Shown: one piece after another, positions 1 to 11,869 of the stretch
Numbering within the stretch: position 1 is the stretch's first letter
Layout: the number at the start of each line of letters is the position of its first letter
Source of the DNA: Silene conica
Taxonomy: Eukaryota > Streptophyta > Magnoliopsida > Caryophyllales > Caryophyllaceae
Assembly (NCBI GenBank): GCA_029255685.2
Contig: CM055311.2
Coordinates: 8,065,031-8,129,030 of the forward strand
Direction: 5' to 3'
DNA: 64,000 bases
Made by a program: the position numbers and the translations under genes
Notes under the pieces: generated by a model
Database searches by the model: none
Told to the model about the DNA's origin: nothing
What the model saw: the letters and a program-made list of their open reading frames with translations, nothing else

Positions 1-28
1 TCTTTCATGAAAATCCATTCGGGGCATC

Positions 29-907
29 ATGAATTTTGAAGATCCAAGATTCTTGGATAGTTTGAAGAAGGCACTGGAACATGTTACTAGTAATGAAAAT
101 TGTTGGCAACCAAGGAGAGAACCCGTCCGCCAAACTGACGAGTTCAAAGTGACCGAATTGCCAGAGTTCGAAGGAGGTATGGATCCGGAGGATTATCTCG
201 AGTGGGAGCGCAAGATGGATCGTATGTTCGAATTCAAGGAGTTAGATGATCGTAAGAAGTGCAAGTACGCAATCCTAAGATTAAGCAAAGGCGCATCCAT
301 ATGGTTTGACAGTCTAAAGGCTCAAAGGGCTAGAGCCGGAAAGGAGAAAATCTGTTCTTGGGATAGTTTAAAGAAAAGATTACGAAAACGGTATGTACCC
401 ACAACTTATAAACTTGCTTTATATCGTAAGATTTCTAATCTTGTGCAAGGCAAGATGTCAGTAAGTGAGTATATAGAGGAGTTTGAAAATCTTACTTTAA
501 TGGGAGAGGTGGAGGAAAATCAAGAACAAAAGATGGCAAGGTTCTTGCGAGGGTTAAATAAAAATATTGCTAATCCCGTAGAACTCCAAATTTATTCGGA
601 TTTTGATACCCTCACAAGTTTGTGTTTACGAGTGGAGGCACAAAGTAAGAACAGATTCGGGGGAGGTAGCATGTATGGGCGTGCGTTTGAAGGCAAAGGA
701 GAGGCGTCGAGATCAAACCCTAATGCGGGTGTAGCAAGCGGCGCAGGGAAAGTAAGTACGAGTGGGGCGGCTCAATCCAAATCTACTCCTACTCCAACAC
801 CAAACGAGGTCAGCCTTTCTAAGGTAAGATGCTTTAAGTGTCAGGGTTTTGGGCACTTCAAGAATGCTTGCCCTAATAAAGGGTTGTTACGATCAGGGAG
901 GCATTAA
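29..907 (+). CDS. Ty3/gypsy chromovirus-like gag (retrotransposon remnant)
   Basis: An uninterrupted 292-residue ORF. Residues about 45-210 fit the retrotransposon gag fold (E-x-Y-L-x-W-E-R-K near residue 57, then a W-F-D-S-L block and F-L-R-G-L-N). A CX2CX4HX4C zinc knuckle (CFKCQGFGHFKNAC) lies near the C-terminus. Gag packages element RNA into cytoplasmic particles. The order W-E-R-K, F-L-x-G-L-N-x-x-I-A-N resembles CRM/Del-type chromoviruses; the exact lineage is inferred. The ATG at 29 is the first in frame, but upstream sequence is outside the window, so the true start could lie further left. Protease follows in another frame, so at least one frameshift separates them. Confidence 0.85.
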   Translation: MNFEDPRFLDSLKKALEHVTSNENCWQPRREPVRQTDEFKVTELPEFEGGMDPEDYLEWERKMDRMFEFKELDDRKKCKYAILRLSKGASIWFDSLKAQRARAGKEKICSWDSLKKRLRKRYVPTTYKLALYRKISNLVQGKMSVSEYIEEFENLTLMGEVEENQEQKMARFLRGLNKNIANPVELQIYSDFDTLTSLCLRVEAQSKNRFGGGSMYGRAFEGKGEASRSNPNAGVASGAGKVSTSGAAQSKSTPTPTPNEVSLSKVRCFKCQGFGHFKNACPNKGLLRSGRH

Positions 908-915
908 CTTGCCTA

Positions 916-1970
916 AACTTAGTAGGAGAGGAAGAGGAGTCCGAGGAGGAGGAGGAGATGATGGGAGACTTCGGGGAGCGTGAAGGGGACGGCCAAGGTG
1001 AGCAATTCGAGGCACCTAATGCAAACACTCTAGTGCTTAGGTCGTTGCAAGCCCAATCTATACCTATAATTACCGAACAACGAGATCATATCTTTCATAC
1101 CAAGTGTCTTGTAAAGGATAAGTAGTGTAGTATGATCATTGATGGGCGTAGTTGTACTAATGTGGCCTCGGAGGAGATGGTATCTAAGTTAGCCTTAACT
1201 ACAATAAAACATCCTAAACCATATGCCTTACATTGGCTAGGAGATGCGAATAAGGTTAGGGTGACAAAACAAGTAAGGGTGAACTTAGCCATGGGTTCAT
1301 ACAAAGATGAGGTGTTATGTGATGTAGTACCTATGGATGCTTGTCACATTCTTCTAGGGCGTCCTTGGCAATTTGATAGGGATGTCTTACATAGGGGGAG
1401 GGTGAATGAGTATGAACTAATGGATAAAGGGAAGAAGATTATCCTTAAGCCTATGAGTCCTAAAGATGTAGGGTTGATGAGAGCCAACTCGGGGAAGAAC
1501 ACTAACTTAGCCAACTCAGTTTTTGCTATCGCTAGAGAGGATGAGGAGGTTGAAGAGGTGTTAGGGGCTGATTTGGGGATAGAGGAAGTCGAGGAGATGG
1601 CGTTGACCACGACGGATTCGAGGGTGGCTATGAGTGACCGGAAATTGGAGGTAACGTCTAGGTTTAGGCGTATGGAGGAAGTATTACGAAGTATAGACTT
1701 TGGGCGTGAGGTTAGGGAAGCAAGGAGCATGATTTTTGGTCCTATACGGCGAGGGTTAGGGCTGGACAGTTCGTGGGGCAAACGTGATCACGAGCCTAAG
1801 GAGGGAAGCAAGGCGGTGTCGCGGGAAGTTGCTAGGAGGCGCGATCACAAGAATATTATCTTAAGGAACTAATTGGTATCCATTGATGCGGGAAGCATGG
1901 TTCGAGATCGACGGTCCTTAGATTTTGGTCATCAAGAATTGAGGTCAATTCTCTTCCAAGGGGGAGGGGA
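916..1970 (+). pseudogene. gypsy protease remnant joined to pol C-terminal tail; RT, RNase H and integrase missing
   Basis: After the gag stop, an acidic linker (E-rich, about 925-960) leads in a new frame to a retropepsin-like domain starting near 1132. The active-site block reads IIDGRSCTNVAS and the second conserved block is ILLGRPW. CRM-type elements often carry D-G-G here, so D-G-R may be a further change. An in-frame TAG lies just before it (about 1123-1125) and a TAA at 1870-1872. The same frame then runs into a purine-rich tract at about 1956-1970 that encodes Q-G-G-G-D, the usual chromovirus polyprotein tail that doubles as the polypurine tract. About 3 kb of RT/RNase H/integrase is absent between these parts, so this is an internally deleted derivative. 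Confidence 0.7.
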
Positions 1971-3070
1971 TGATCCGATTATGGATAGGGCATTCGTTCA
2001 TTACCTTAAACCAAGGTCGATTAAGCAATTTATGTTAACCATGATTATCATATGGTTAGTATCATGGCTATTAAAGATTCATTGGGCCTTGGAACCTTGC
2101 GTTAATAAAAGAAGATCAATAAAAGAAGTTATTCAAGGGGAAGCTAGGGTTCGGGAAGGCACGGGCCAACGACCATGGCTGCTCGGTCATGACCCGGCCG
2201 TGGGCTGGTGGTTGCTCGGACACGAAGGCACGTGTGCTCGGAAGTCGAAGAAGGTGGCTCGGCCATCTTGGTCTCCTAACAAGTTTTGGAGTCAATTTAA
2301 TTATTTTGTTATTTTTATTATCTTTATTAAGTTGTTATTTTAATTAGTTTGTTATAGTTAGTTTTTAATTGATTAGGTAGTTACAAGTTTGTTACAAGAT
2401 TAGTTACTACCTAATTAATTAGTTATCCTAGGGTTGTTAGGATTAGTTATTTTAATTCTTTAACAACCTAGATAGAGTTAAGATTTAATAAGGATTATAT
2501 TTAATCCATTTAGATATAGTTTAGGACTTCTAATCTCACATAGAGATAGGAGGCGTGTGAGTCGTGTGTTGTGTGCATTGGGACGTGTGACTCTCTTATA
2601 AATATAGCACATCGTCTTTCTTGTTTTTCAGTTAATTATCAAATCAATAAAAATTCACAAGTTTTCTTTTTAAAGTTTTCTTAAAGAAATCTCAATGACT
2701 CATCGAGTGTTGATCCGAACCGTTAATATATGTCGCGTTTCAAGTATTAGCAAGATTTACAAACTATAGGTCTAGGGAGTAAATAACCATTGTTCGAACT
2801 ATAGGTCTAGGGCAAATAAATATCCTTCTACCTTGAGGATACACCTCAAGACCGTCACAACTACAAAAATAACCATCACCACCATAACCACCGACGGACC
2901 ACCACCAACGACGTTCATCACCACCGTTCATCACCCATCGTTCATCTTTATTTCAAGATTCATCCAATATTGTTCTTTATTTGTCCTATTTCGTTATTTC
3001 ATTCAAGATTGTTCTAAAAGATTCCAAGAAGGCTTCCGCGGACGATTTCTTTGTTCAAGAATTCGTATAA
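1971..3070 (+). repeat. Probable LTR of the deleted gypsy element (right end not resolved)
   Basis: Begins TGATCC directly after the purine tract, as expected for a 3' LTR. It contains a GC-rich patch (about 2140-2270) in which the hexamer GCTCGG recurs four times next to a perfect GGTCATGACC palindrome (2185-2194), then AT-rich DNA, a TATA box at 2597 and a 16-17 bp direct repeat containing ACTATAGGTCTAGGG at about 2763 and 2799. I could not find a clear CA end or primer-binding site; the boundary with the copia fragment lies between about 2830 and 3074. The ORF that starts at 2833 and runs into the copia part is a chance fusion. Confidence 0.5.
2597..2606 (+). promoter_or_regulatory. TATA box of the gypsy LTR
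   Basis: TATAAATATA in the middle of the LTR, a typical position for the U3/R boundary. No transcript evidence is available from sequence alone. Confidence 0.5.
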
Positions 3071-3073
3071 TGG

Positions 3074-5244
3074 AAGGATTTTCTTTTGTGACCAAAAGTA
3101 ATGGGATTTATGTTCTTGATAACTCAAAATCAATTGATGTCCATTATGTGCAATCTAAAAGACTCAAATCAAGTGATCCAAATGATTCGTTCATTTGGCA
3201 TTGCTGTCTAGGTCACATAAATGAAAATCGCATTAAGAGATTAGTATCGACTAATGTCATCAAATCATTTGATTATGAATCATATGGAGTATGTGAATCA
3301 TGTCTTCTTGGTAAGATGACTCAATCACCCTTTAGTAGTAAAGGTGAAAGAGCAAGTGATTTGTTAGGGCTAATACATACAGATGTATGTGGTGCAATGA
3401 CAATCACCGCAAGAGGAAATTATGACTACTTCATTACTTTTACCGATGATTTGAGTAGATATGGGTATATCTATTTAATCAAGTATAAAAGTGAAGCCTT
3501 TGAAAAGTTCAGAGAATTCCAAAATGAAGTAGAGAACCAACAAAATAGAAAGATCAAAGCACTACGATCTGATTGTGGTGGAGAGTATCTAAGCAACAAA
3601 TTTGATTCTCACTTGAAGGAGTGTGTCATAGTGTCACAAATCACTCCACCTGGAACACCACAACTTAATGGTGTTTCCGAAAGGTGAAATCGAACCTTAT
3701 TTGATATGGTTCGATCAATGATGAGTCTTACAGTTCTCCCAGATTCATTTTGCGGATTCGCACTACAAACCGCCATTCATTCCTTAATAGGAGTCCTACT
3801 AAAGCTGCAAATAAGACTCCATATGAGATATGGAAAGGGAAAGTCCCAAATTTGTCATATATGAGGATATGGGGTTGCAAGGCTTATGTAAAGAACAAGT
3901 CTTCCGATAAACTTGCACCCAAATCTGACAAATATACGTTTGTAGGTTATACACTCAATACTTGTGCATACTACTTCTATAATTCTCAAGAGAACAAACT
4001 GTTTTGTGTCTCGTGAAGTTGTCTTTTTAGAGAATGATTTCATTTCTAATCGACAGAATGGGAGAAAATTTGAACTTGAAGAAGTTCAAGAGTCACAAAT
4101 AAAAGTATAAAAGACGCAAGAAGAAATTCCTTCTTCGTCCAATGCTATATTTCAACCCCCAATGCCTAGGAGGTCTGGGAGGGTGAGTCACCAACCTGAG
4201 AGATATATTGGTGCCATTGAGGTAGGAGACGAAATAGACGTCTTTCTAATGGAAAATGATGTACCATCAACCTACAAAACGGCTATCTCTAGTCCTAATT
4301 CAACTTTTTGGCTTTAGGCCATGGAATCCGAAATTAACTCTATGAGAGAGAACCAAGTTTGGAACTTGGTTGATTTGCCTGAAAACGTAAAACCTCTTCA
4401 GTGCAAATGGATCTTCAAGATCATGAATGGCATAGAGGGACATGATGATGTCTACAAAGCGAGGCTTGTAGCAAAAGGTTTCACTCAGATTCATGGTCTT
4501 CACTATGTTGGAACTTTTGCCCCTATTGCCATGTTAAGATCAATTCGGATTATGTTAGCGATTGCTGCATTTCATGATTATGAAATATGGCAAATGCATG
4601 TTAAAACCGCCTTTCTAAATGGACATTTAGAGGAGGAGGTGTACATGGTACAACCTGAAGATTTTAGAGATCCTAAAAATCCTAACAAAGTATGCAAGCT
4701 TAATAGGTCCATTTATGGACTTAAGCAAGCATCTAGAAGTTGGAATCATCGTTTTAATCATGTGATAAAAGAAAATGGTTTCACTCGAAGTGTCGAGGAA
4801 CCTTGTTTATACATGAAGTTCAGTGGGAGCAAAGTTGTGTTTCTAATCTTGTATGTAGATGACATACTCCTTATTGGTAACAATGTTACCATGTTGACTT
4901 CTGTCAAGGAATGGTTAGGAAAACATTTCCAAATAAAAGATTTGGGAAATGCACAACGAATTTTGGGTATAAGGATCTTTAGAAAAAGATCCAAAAGAAT
5001 ATTGGCATTAAGCCAAGAATCTTATGTAGATAAGGTTCTTCATCGTTTCAACATGGAGAACTCTGAGAGAGGACTCATTCCGACGGGAAGTGGAATTTCG
5101 TGGAGTAAATCTCAGTCACCCACTCCTGATGAACTGAAACATGTTGAAAGAATGAAAGAAATACCCTATGCTTCCGCTGTTGAGTCAATCATGTATGCCA
5201 TGATTTGTACCCGTCCAGATGTGTCATATGTATTAAGTATGACA
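3074..5244 (+). pseudogene. Broken Ty1/copia pol fragment (integrase and reverse transcriptase)
   Basis: Segments match, in order, the copia GAG-pre-integrase zinc region (HCCLGHIN...CESCLLGK), the integrase core (HTDVCG, TFTDDLSRYG, ALRSDCGGEY) and RT ([43 protein letters not shown]). It is related to the Copia-A polyprotein at 27436-31470. Damage: TGA at 3685-3687 in place of an Arg codon after GVSER, a frameshift near 3770, a second near 4010, and stops near 4108 and 4317. The 5' edge joins unrelated LTR-like DNA and lacks about 17 residues found in the relative. The 3' edge stops inside RT after CTRPDVSYVLSMT, where LARD sequence begins. Gag, protease, RNase H and LTRs are absent. Confidence 0.9.
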
Positions 5245-6708
5245 ATTAAACTTTTATATGAAACTTACGTAACTCACAATTACAACAATTAAACATCATG
5301 CGGAACTTTCAAAAATCATAAATAAATAACCGCTCAGACATTTTGTGAGATATTATAGTTTTTAGAAAATATAGTGAATTAACTAATCATAGGAAAAGAA
5401 TCAAATGCAAAGCTTAATGGAATTATTCATAACAGTTTTTTTTTTGTTTTGTTTTTTTTTTTTTTTTTTTTTTTTACAACTCAGTTGGTCTGTGCAACAA
5501 CTTTACAGCAAATAAACAGAAAATTGAGCAACTTGCAAAAATCACCATTAAATAATGACTTGTTAAGATTTTACATGACTTATCATTTTAAAAACATGAA
5601 TGAATATTCTAAACAGTGGGGTCGGAATTATGCATAAACAAAAAAACACGTTTTAAGTGACTCCTTTTTGCAAAAAACATGGGTCAAAACAGAACTGTGC
5701 AGTAACAATCGGACCACGGTCAACTAAAATATTTATTTATTTATTTTCGCAAAATATAACTCGTATTAACATGAAACCAACGGCATTGGAAAGCTAATTT
5801 AGAAGGTTATCACACATAACATTTTCACATTCATATAGAAAACACATTTTAAATGGCAGCCCGTACCAACAAGGTAACATTCTGAAAATTTATTAAACCT
5901 TTTTGTTCCTTCAAATCACTTCACATTATCACATTTACATACTACCATTCTTCTTCTAAACATGTTGACATATCATCAAAGCATAGAAACCAAGTTGCAC
6001 CATATTAACATTTATTCATCATTTCAAGCTGTAATTGTCATCTAAACCACGGTAAAGATTACGAAACAGGAAAGAAGATCAACTAAATGACTGAATATTT
6101 TTACCTGTATATACAAATGTAACACATAACTATATAACACTCATGGCTTGGGGCATCATATTCCGCATATTACTAGACATAGATTACTATAACACATAAA
6201 TCTGATCATTCATATCTACATACCATCCAATATATTACATAATTACGATAGTCATTTAATAACCAGATATCATATGGAAAAGTCAGAAGACTAAATCATA
6301 TGATCACATTACTCTATCTATGGCTCGATAACTATAGATCCATACTCATATACACATTCTCATGTTCTCAATACTTGAAAATCATATATCGCAATCAGCA
6401 TTCATTATAAATCTCATACAACACAGATCTCCAACCATATTTCACATCATACTTACCTCATTCCTTTTCTGCGGAAAAGTTAGTACAATATAAATATTGG
6501 GTCCTGTCCTTTATTCTATACTACTCACGCTCTACATCTCTCAAGGGTGACCAGGTTAGACTGAAAGGGCCAGTGGCTTGGTTTGAGTGGGCCCCTAACT
6601 CATCCCAATCCTGGGGCTCCTAACAGTTACTAACCTGGGGTTCATTTTATTATTAGACTCTTCCTACGTTCATTACTATTCATTTGGTTTAGGCCTGAGA
6701 ATCGTTCT

Positions 6709-6719
6709 CTCTGATACCA
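6709..6719 (-). promoter_or_regulatory. Primer-binding site, initiator tRNA-Met type (LARD copy 1)
   Basis: The minus strand reads TGGTATCAGAG three bases inside the LTR end, the usual complement of the initiator tRNA-Met 3' end in plant retrotransposons. It fixes the orientation of the element. Confidence 0.8.
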
Positions 6720-6722
6720 CTT

Positions 6723-9594
6723 TGTAAAACCCCCATTTATTTAAGAGCCTTTAGCAAGACATTCTCAAATAAATAGAGCTGTTACCATCTCGGAATGTCC
6801 GAGGTAGTGAATAACAAAGTAAACAAACCAAGGTACTTTATATAAAAACTGATTAAATTTAAACTTTTGATATGACAACTATTACGCAAGGAATAAAGTA
6901 CAACTGATAAAATATATGTATGTGATCTAATTCTAAGTAGGTCCAAGACTTGTCTCACTCCTTGCCCAAGCTCCTAGTCCATCTGTCTCTGACCTGTAGA
7001 GTCTACTCCCCATTCCGGATCATCGTAGGTGTACACGAATACACTGTCAACCTCGCGGTTGAGTAGGATAACACAATAATGAATAATGCAACAAATAATG
7101 ATATGCAAATGCCATGATATGCTCGAGCTCAATCAAAATCTCAATCTCAAACCCGAAACACCAATCTCAAACCCGAAACACCAAGCCATACCGAACCTCC
7201 CGGCAGACTATAATCGGTCGTCACCGAACACCAGCTCAATAGCTGATAAGACACCAGGCCTGGTCTGCAGAACCACCCTGGGCTTTATATCAAATCAATA
7301 TCCATTCCGTAACTTTCTCAGTAACCAATGCATATGCCATGGTCATGAATGCAACAATACTCTTAATCAATCATGCTATTAAATAATGAAATGCTCATGC
7401 CAATAATAACACTTAACACTCAATCCAACCAATATCATTCTCATATTACTCATGCTCAACATCCATAACACACAATCCAACAAACATTCATACCACATCA
7501 TAGAGTATAAGGTCAGTGTATCCTACCTGGATAGCAATATAATCCCATCACGCAGCTAATATCCAATCAGTAGCATCACTCCATTTTATACTCACACCTA
7601 ATAAAATAATATACTTAATTACTAACTAATTTAACTACGTAAACAAATATAATATATCAGGCAATCCATCAATTTAATTATCAAAATAATGTTTTGCGCA
7701 TAGCGAGACTATATTAAGCACGACTAGCCAAAAAGCTTAATTAGGTGATCAATTAAAATTACCGTCACAACACGATTTAAACAAATTAACTAAACCGGTT
7801 CAACTAATTAAACTAATTGATCCCAACTACATATCTATGAATTAAACAATTTAAAACATCAACAACATCAAACATAATATTAAATCATTAATATTAATAA
7901 CCATCACATAATTATTATACTAATACTAAAGTTACAATAATAATAATACCAATATTAACCATAATAAAATAACAAGATGAATAATGGTAATAATAATATG
8001 ATAAGACAAGTAGTAATAATAATAAGAAGAATAATAATATGATAATGATACTAATAACATTAATAATAATAACACAAACAACAACACGCATCAAACACGA
8101 AACAACCCCTAAAACGAAACAGCCCTTATAAAACACATGTGACAGCCCTCATAAAACAGCCCTCAACAACCCTCTTCTGCCACCTGTACCACCACCCCAC
8201 CATGGTGGCTGCCACCACTGTACCGTGGTGAACCACTGGACGCTTCCCTCGATAACTCCCTCGCCCTCACCTGTCGTCGACAGCCCCTGTAACAACCGGT
8301 CCCTGCAACACTTTCCTGTAACCATCCTACAACCCGTGTATCCCCCTTCTGCAAACCCGACTCCAACCACCACTACCACTACTCTAACCGCCTCCTGACT
8401 CCTCCACCGACCCCTCTTACCTCCCACGACCCCCTGGTGGTAACCACCAGGCCCTCGACACCCTCACAACAGCAACAAAAGTCGTCCTAAAAAGGCCCCA
8501 CAAACACGCCCCCTTATCCCCTGTTTTTGCCGCCTATTGACGACTGCCAAAAGAAGCATTTTACGACCACCAATCGCCACCAAACAACAACCAAATTAAA
8601 CTATAAACACCCTTCAATAAATACACAGAGATTCGTACCAAAAACGAGACCATTACACGCTTCAAATAATCAACCAAAAACGCAACAGAGAAAGAACATG
8701 GTGACTGTCGACGAAAGTATGGTATTTATAGTGATGCTCATGGTGATCCTATGGTGATTTAAGGATGACAAACATCTCATACATACTACAAATATTATAT
8801 ACAACCATAGTATTCAGATTCGAAGCTATGAAAACCTACTATAAACTGCTTACGAACTCGCGGCTGTGCAAGTATAAAGAACGATGAACGTTTGGGCTGT
8901 TCTGGTCTCGTTTATCTCCTTTCTCTTTTGCTCTTCTTCAACCTCACGGTGGCCTAGGGTTTGCTGGTGAAGGGAGGCAGGGAGGATGTGGAGGCAGACG
9001 AGTTTTATGAGGAGTAGGGTTTTCTATTTTCTATTTTTGTCGATGAAGGGTTAGGGTGATGAATGTCGATGGGTTAGCATATTAGGGTTAGCACATTAGG
9101 GTTTTGTTTATGTTTGCACTAATACCCGATTCTCATACCAAGTCCAAGCCCATCACGCATCCGAGGTCTCACACGACTATATCCCGTAACTTAAAATAAC
9201 GAGAACGTATAAATTATTATACTACTTAAATTATATAATTAGTATTGGTAAATATGAATTAAATTAATTAAGAATATATAAAGAATATATAATTTAAATA
9301 TAATTACGACTTAAATAAAAATAGAAATTAAGTATAGATGAGAAATAGATATGAAATAGAAAATATATTAAATTATAAACGTATTATTAAAATTAAAGGA
9401 ACACGAATGAAATGTCATTTTATGAATTAATCAACAATTATAAAAATGATTATGAAATACGAAATAATCGTAGAAATACGATTTATAAAATAATAGTAGT
9501 TTACGTAAAATACTTTATAATCATTCTATTCGAAATACTTGTATAAAACAGAGTTTGACTGCCGTTGACCGAGGCTAAAATACGGGGTATTACA
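6723..9594 (-). repeat. LARD copy 1 5' LTR (2872 bp)
   Basis: In the minus orientation it starts TGTAATACCCC at 9594 and ends TTTTACA at 6723, directly followed by a primer site. It aligns over its length with 58591-61477. It contains ATT/AAT-rich simple DNA (about 7900-8060) and a GC-richer CCACC-rich block (8150-8460) that gives spurious Pro/Thr ORFs; no protein was recognised. Confidence 0.8.
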
Positions 9595-10032
9595 ACTCAT
9601 ATGAGATATGAGCTTATAATCTGAAATTAGATTTCTAACATTGTATACCAAATTTTGATGACGTAGACAATGATAACACTACTCCAAGCATCTACATGGA
9701 TCATGGTAAAGGTATTTGGGTTAACGAAGAAACTTTGTCATCCAAAAACGCCCTCAATCCTGACAAGACATTTGGACTCTATTTTTAAGTGTTGAAGTCC
9801 TTATAATGTATATTTAAAGTAACACTTTTTTTACTACAATAATGTTCATAATTTTTACCATAATTGAGCAGCAACAATTTATTTTAATAGAGCAGCAATT
9901 TTTTTTTAATAGAGTAGGAAAATTTCACGGTACTTGTATACAATATGAATTTTTTTCACAGAGCAGCAGTAATGTTTTTCATAGATTAGCAGTAGCAGTT
10001 GTTTTATTGTACTTATAATTGTTTAGGTTATC
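9595..10032 (+). other. LINE 5' leader and/or original flank; nothing else recognised
   Basis: AT-rich DNA between the LARD LTR end and the first ATG of the LINE ORF1 remnant. GAGCAGCA-type words recur at 9860-9990, which fits a LINE 5' untranslated region. The exact LINE start was not found and no target-site repeat matching the sequence after its poly(A) was seen. Confidence 0.35.
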
Positions 10033-11079
10033 ATGAGTGAAAAGCGGAAAAGAAATAACAAGGACAAGGAGGATAGACCTGGTGAGAGGGGTGCTGTTAC
10101 CAAGTGTCCTACAACTCTTTCAGCTATAGCGGTCAAACTACCACTATGTATAAGTATAACATGAAATGGCAAGGGTATGCCTACTGGTCCTAATGCTGGC
10201 ACTTTGTCTACTTGGATTGGAGTTGTAAGAAGACAGCTTGCACCTATAGATTTAGATAATTTCAGGCAATTGAATCCTATTTTGAGGAAGTTACTCTTAG
10301 ATCGTATAACGATATGTATGCCATTTTAGTGTTCTAAATTTAATATATAAGGGTATACCGTAGAAAAGTGTTATAATTATGTTTTTGGTATGTGCGGGAA
10401 GCCTTTATTATTGACGAGTAATATGATGGCTACCTATTAAAGAAGGCAGGCCTAAGCTTAAGGCAGTGGAAGTGTGACATTCTTGATTTACACTTTGATT
10501 GGTCCATTTTATATAGAGATTTACCCCTATTTGTAGCTCACTTTTACTTGATTAATGCACTTATTTTAATGATTTATGAGCTGATATCTGTATTATAGTA
10601 TGTTTGCTTATTTTATCATGTTTTGTAGGTATTTGAGCTTTTATGAGCCCAATTCTACTAATATTGCAAAAACTAGAGTACAAGGTTAAGTGATCAGCAT
10701 TGATGTTACTTATGATTAGAAGCCAGTAATGTGTCAAGAATGTAAGAAACTTGGGCATGAAAAGAAAGAATGTAGGAATTAGAAGAAAAACCCAGTACGT
10801 CAGCAATGGATACCAAAAAAGATACAGTAGCAGGTAGTGGTAGTGCCATTGATTTCGACTATAAATACTAATATTGACACTGGGGGAGCTGGCTCAGGTA
10901 AGACAGGAGAGGTAGCACAAGCAGGACCGTCTGATAAGGTCTGTGCAGCAGGTAATGGTGGTTCAAGTCCCACTTTTTTACAGACTCTCCTAGGGCAGAA
11001 CACTCCTAAAAGGAGTGAAGAAGCAGGTAACCACACTCCAATAACGATTAATAATGATAGTCGGATTTTGGAATGTTAG
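10033..11079 (+). pseudogene. L1-like LINE ORF1 remnant (zinc-knuckle RNA-binding protein)
   Basis: Starts at ATG 10033 with a basic N-terminus (MSEKRKRNNKDKEDR) and is broken by several stops and frame changes. At 10731-10775 a CX2CX4HX4C knuckle (CQECKKLGHEKKEC) is followed by a stop. The tail (about 10837-11079) is Gly/Ser/Thr-rich and overlaps the ORF2 start, as is usual for plant L1 elements whose ORF1 carries DUF4283 and a knuckle. The part between 10440 and 10680 has no recognisable coding signal and could hold a small extra insertion. ORF1 proteins bind LINE RNA. Confidence 0.55.
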
Positions 11080-11869
11080 AGGGATGAACAAGGATACGAA
11101 GCAAGATTTTGTATAATTTTTTGACAAAGAATAAGGTAGGTCTGTTTGCGTTGCTTGAAACCAAAGTCAAACCTAGCAATTTTAATTTAGTTATGAATAA
11201 AGGATTTGCAAATTGGTGTGTTACAACAAACAATGCTCATCATCATGGGGGCAGAGTCTGGGTTCTTTGGGATCCAACACAATAATGTCTAGTACAAATA
11301 AAGAAAGACACATCCTAGCTGATACATTGCCAGGTACAGGATATGGAGACTCAGAATAATTTTGAGATTACGTTTGTGTATGCGTTTAATCACATAGGAG
11401 AAAGGGAAGAGTTGTGGGAGGACCCTAACTTGCTTGGAACCTGCATTCATGGCCCCTGGCTAGTGGGAGGAGATTTTAATTGTGTGTTGAATTCGGATGA
11501 AAGATTCGGAGGGAGCTTTACCATTGCAGAAGCTACGTCATTTCAGGAATGCATTGACAGATGTGAACTCAGGGATAGCACAGCTGAAGGTGCATTCTAT
11601 ACATGGAATAACAAGTAGCCCCCAGCTACTAGAGTTTATAGTAGACTGGATAGGGTACTTATAAATTAGGAATGGCTGACTATGTTTGATGAATATAAGG
11701 CAAATTTCTTGCCAGAGGGGGACTTTGATCATTCCCCGTGCCTTGTGACTATGGGTAAACAACAACAAAGAAGGAATAGGAGCTTCAAACACTATGATAT
11801 GTGGAGCTAGTCACCAGCCTACCCCCAGATTGTGCAGAAATCGTGGGAGGAGGAAGTTTAAGGAACTAC
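11054..11869 (+). pseudogene. LINE ORF2, endonuclease part (split gene, segment 1)
   Basis: ORF2 opens at ATG 11054 with FWNVRGMNK, the typical N-terminus of the plant L1 apurinic-like endonuclease. It continues through LLETKVK (catalytic Glu), GGDFNCVL and NSDERFGG, a LDR block and an F-D-H motif. The last is normally S-D-H. Frameshifts and stops occur at about 11117, 11285 and 11617. The endonuclease nicks target DNA for target-primed reverse transcription. The segment is cut at 11869 by a solo LTR and resumes at 13752. Confidence 0.85.

Larger units (their letters stand above)
5245..9594 (-). mobile_element. LARD copy 1: non-coding long-LTR gypsy derivative, truncated
   Basis: On the minus strand: 5' LTR (9594 to 6723), initiator-tRNA-Met primer site, then about 1.48 kb of non-coding internal DNA (6708 to 5245). 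The internal part aligns with 62367-64000 of the second copy, including a conserved block at 6540-6690. No ORF longer than chance and no gag or pol motif is present. The 3' part of the internal region and the 3' LTR are missing, cut at the junction with the copia fragment at about 5244. The LTR pattern TGTAAyACCCC and the sequence beside the second copy's 3' LTR suggest descent from Del/Tekay-type chromoviruses (inference). Confidence 0.75.

Noticed and set aside
2833..3060. N-terminal part of a 284-residue ORF before the copia integrase
   Set aside because: Thr/His-rich translation of LTR-like DNA fused in frame by chance to the copia fragment; no homology to a copia protein.
8149..8427. Minus-strand Gly/Arg/Val-rich ORF and overlapping ORFs
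   Set aside because: Lies in a CCACC-rich block of the LARD LTR; low complexity and not kept open in the second LTR copy.
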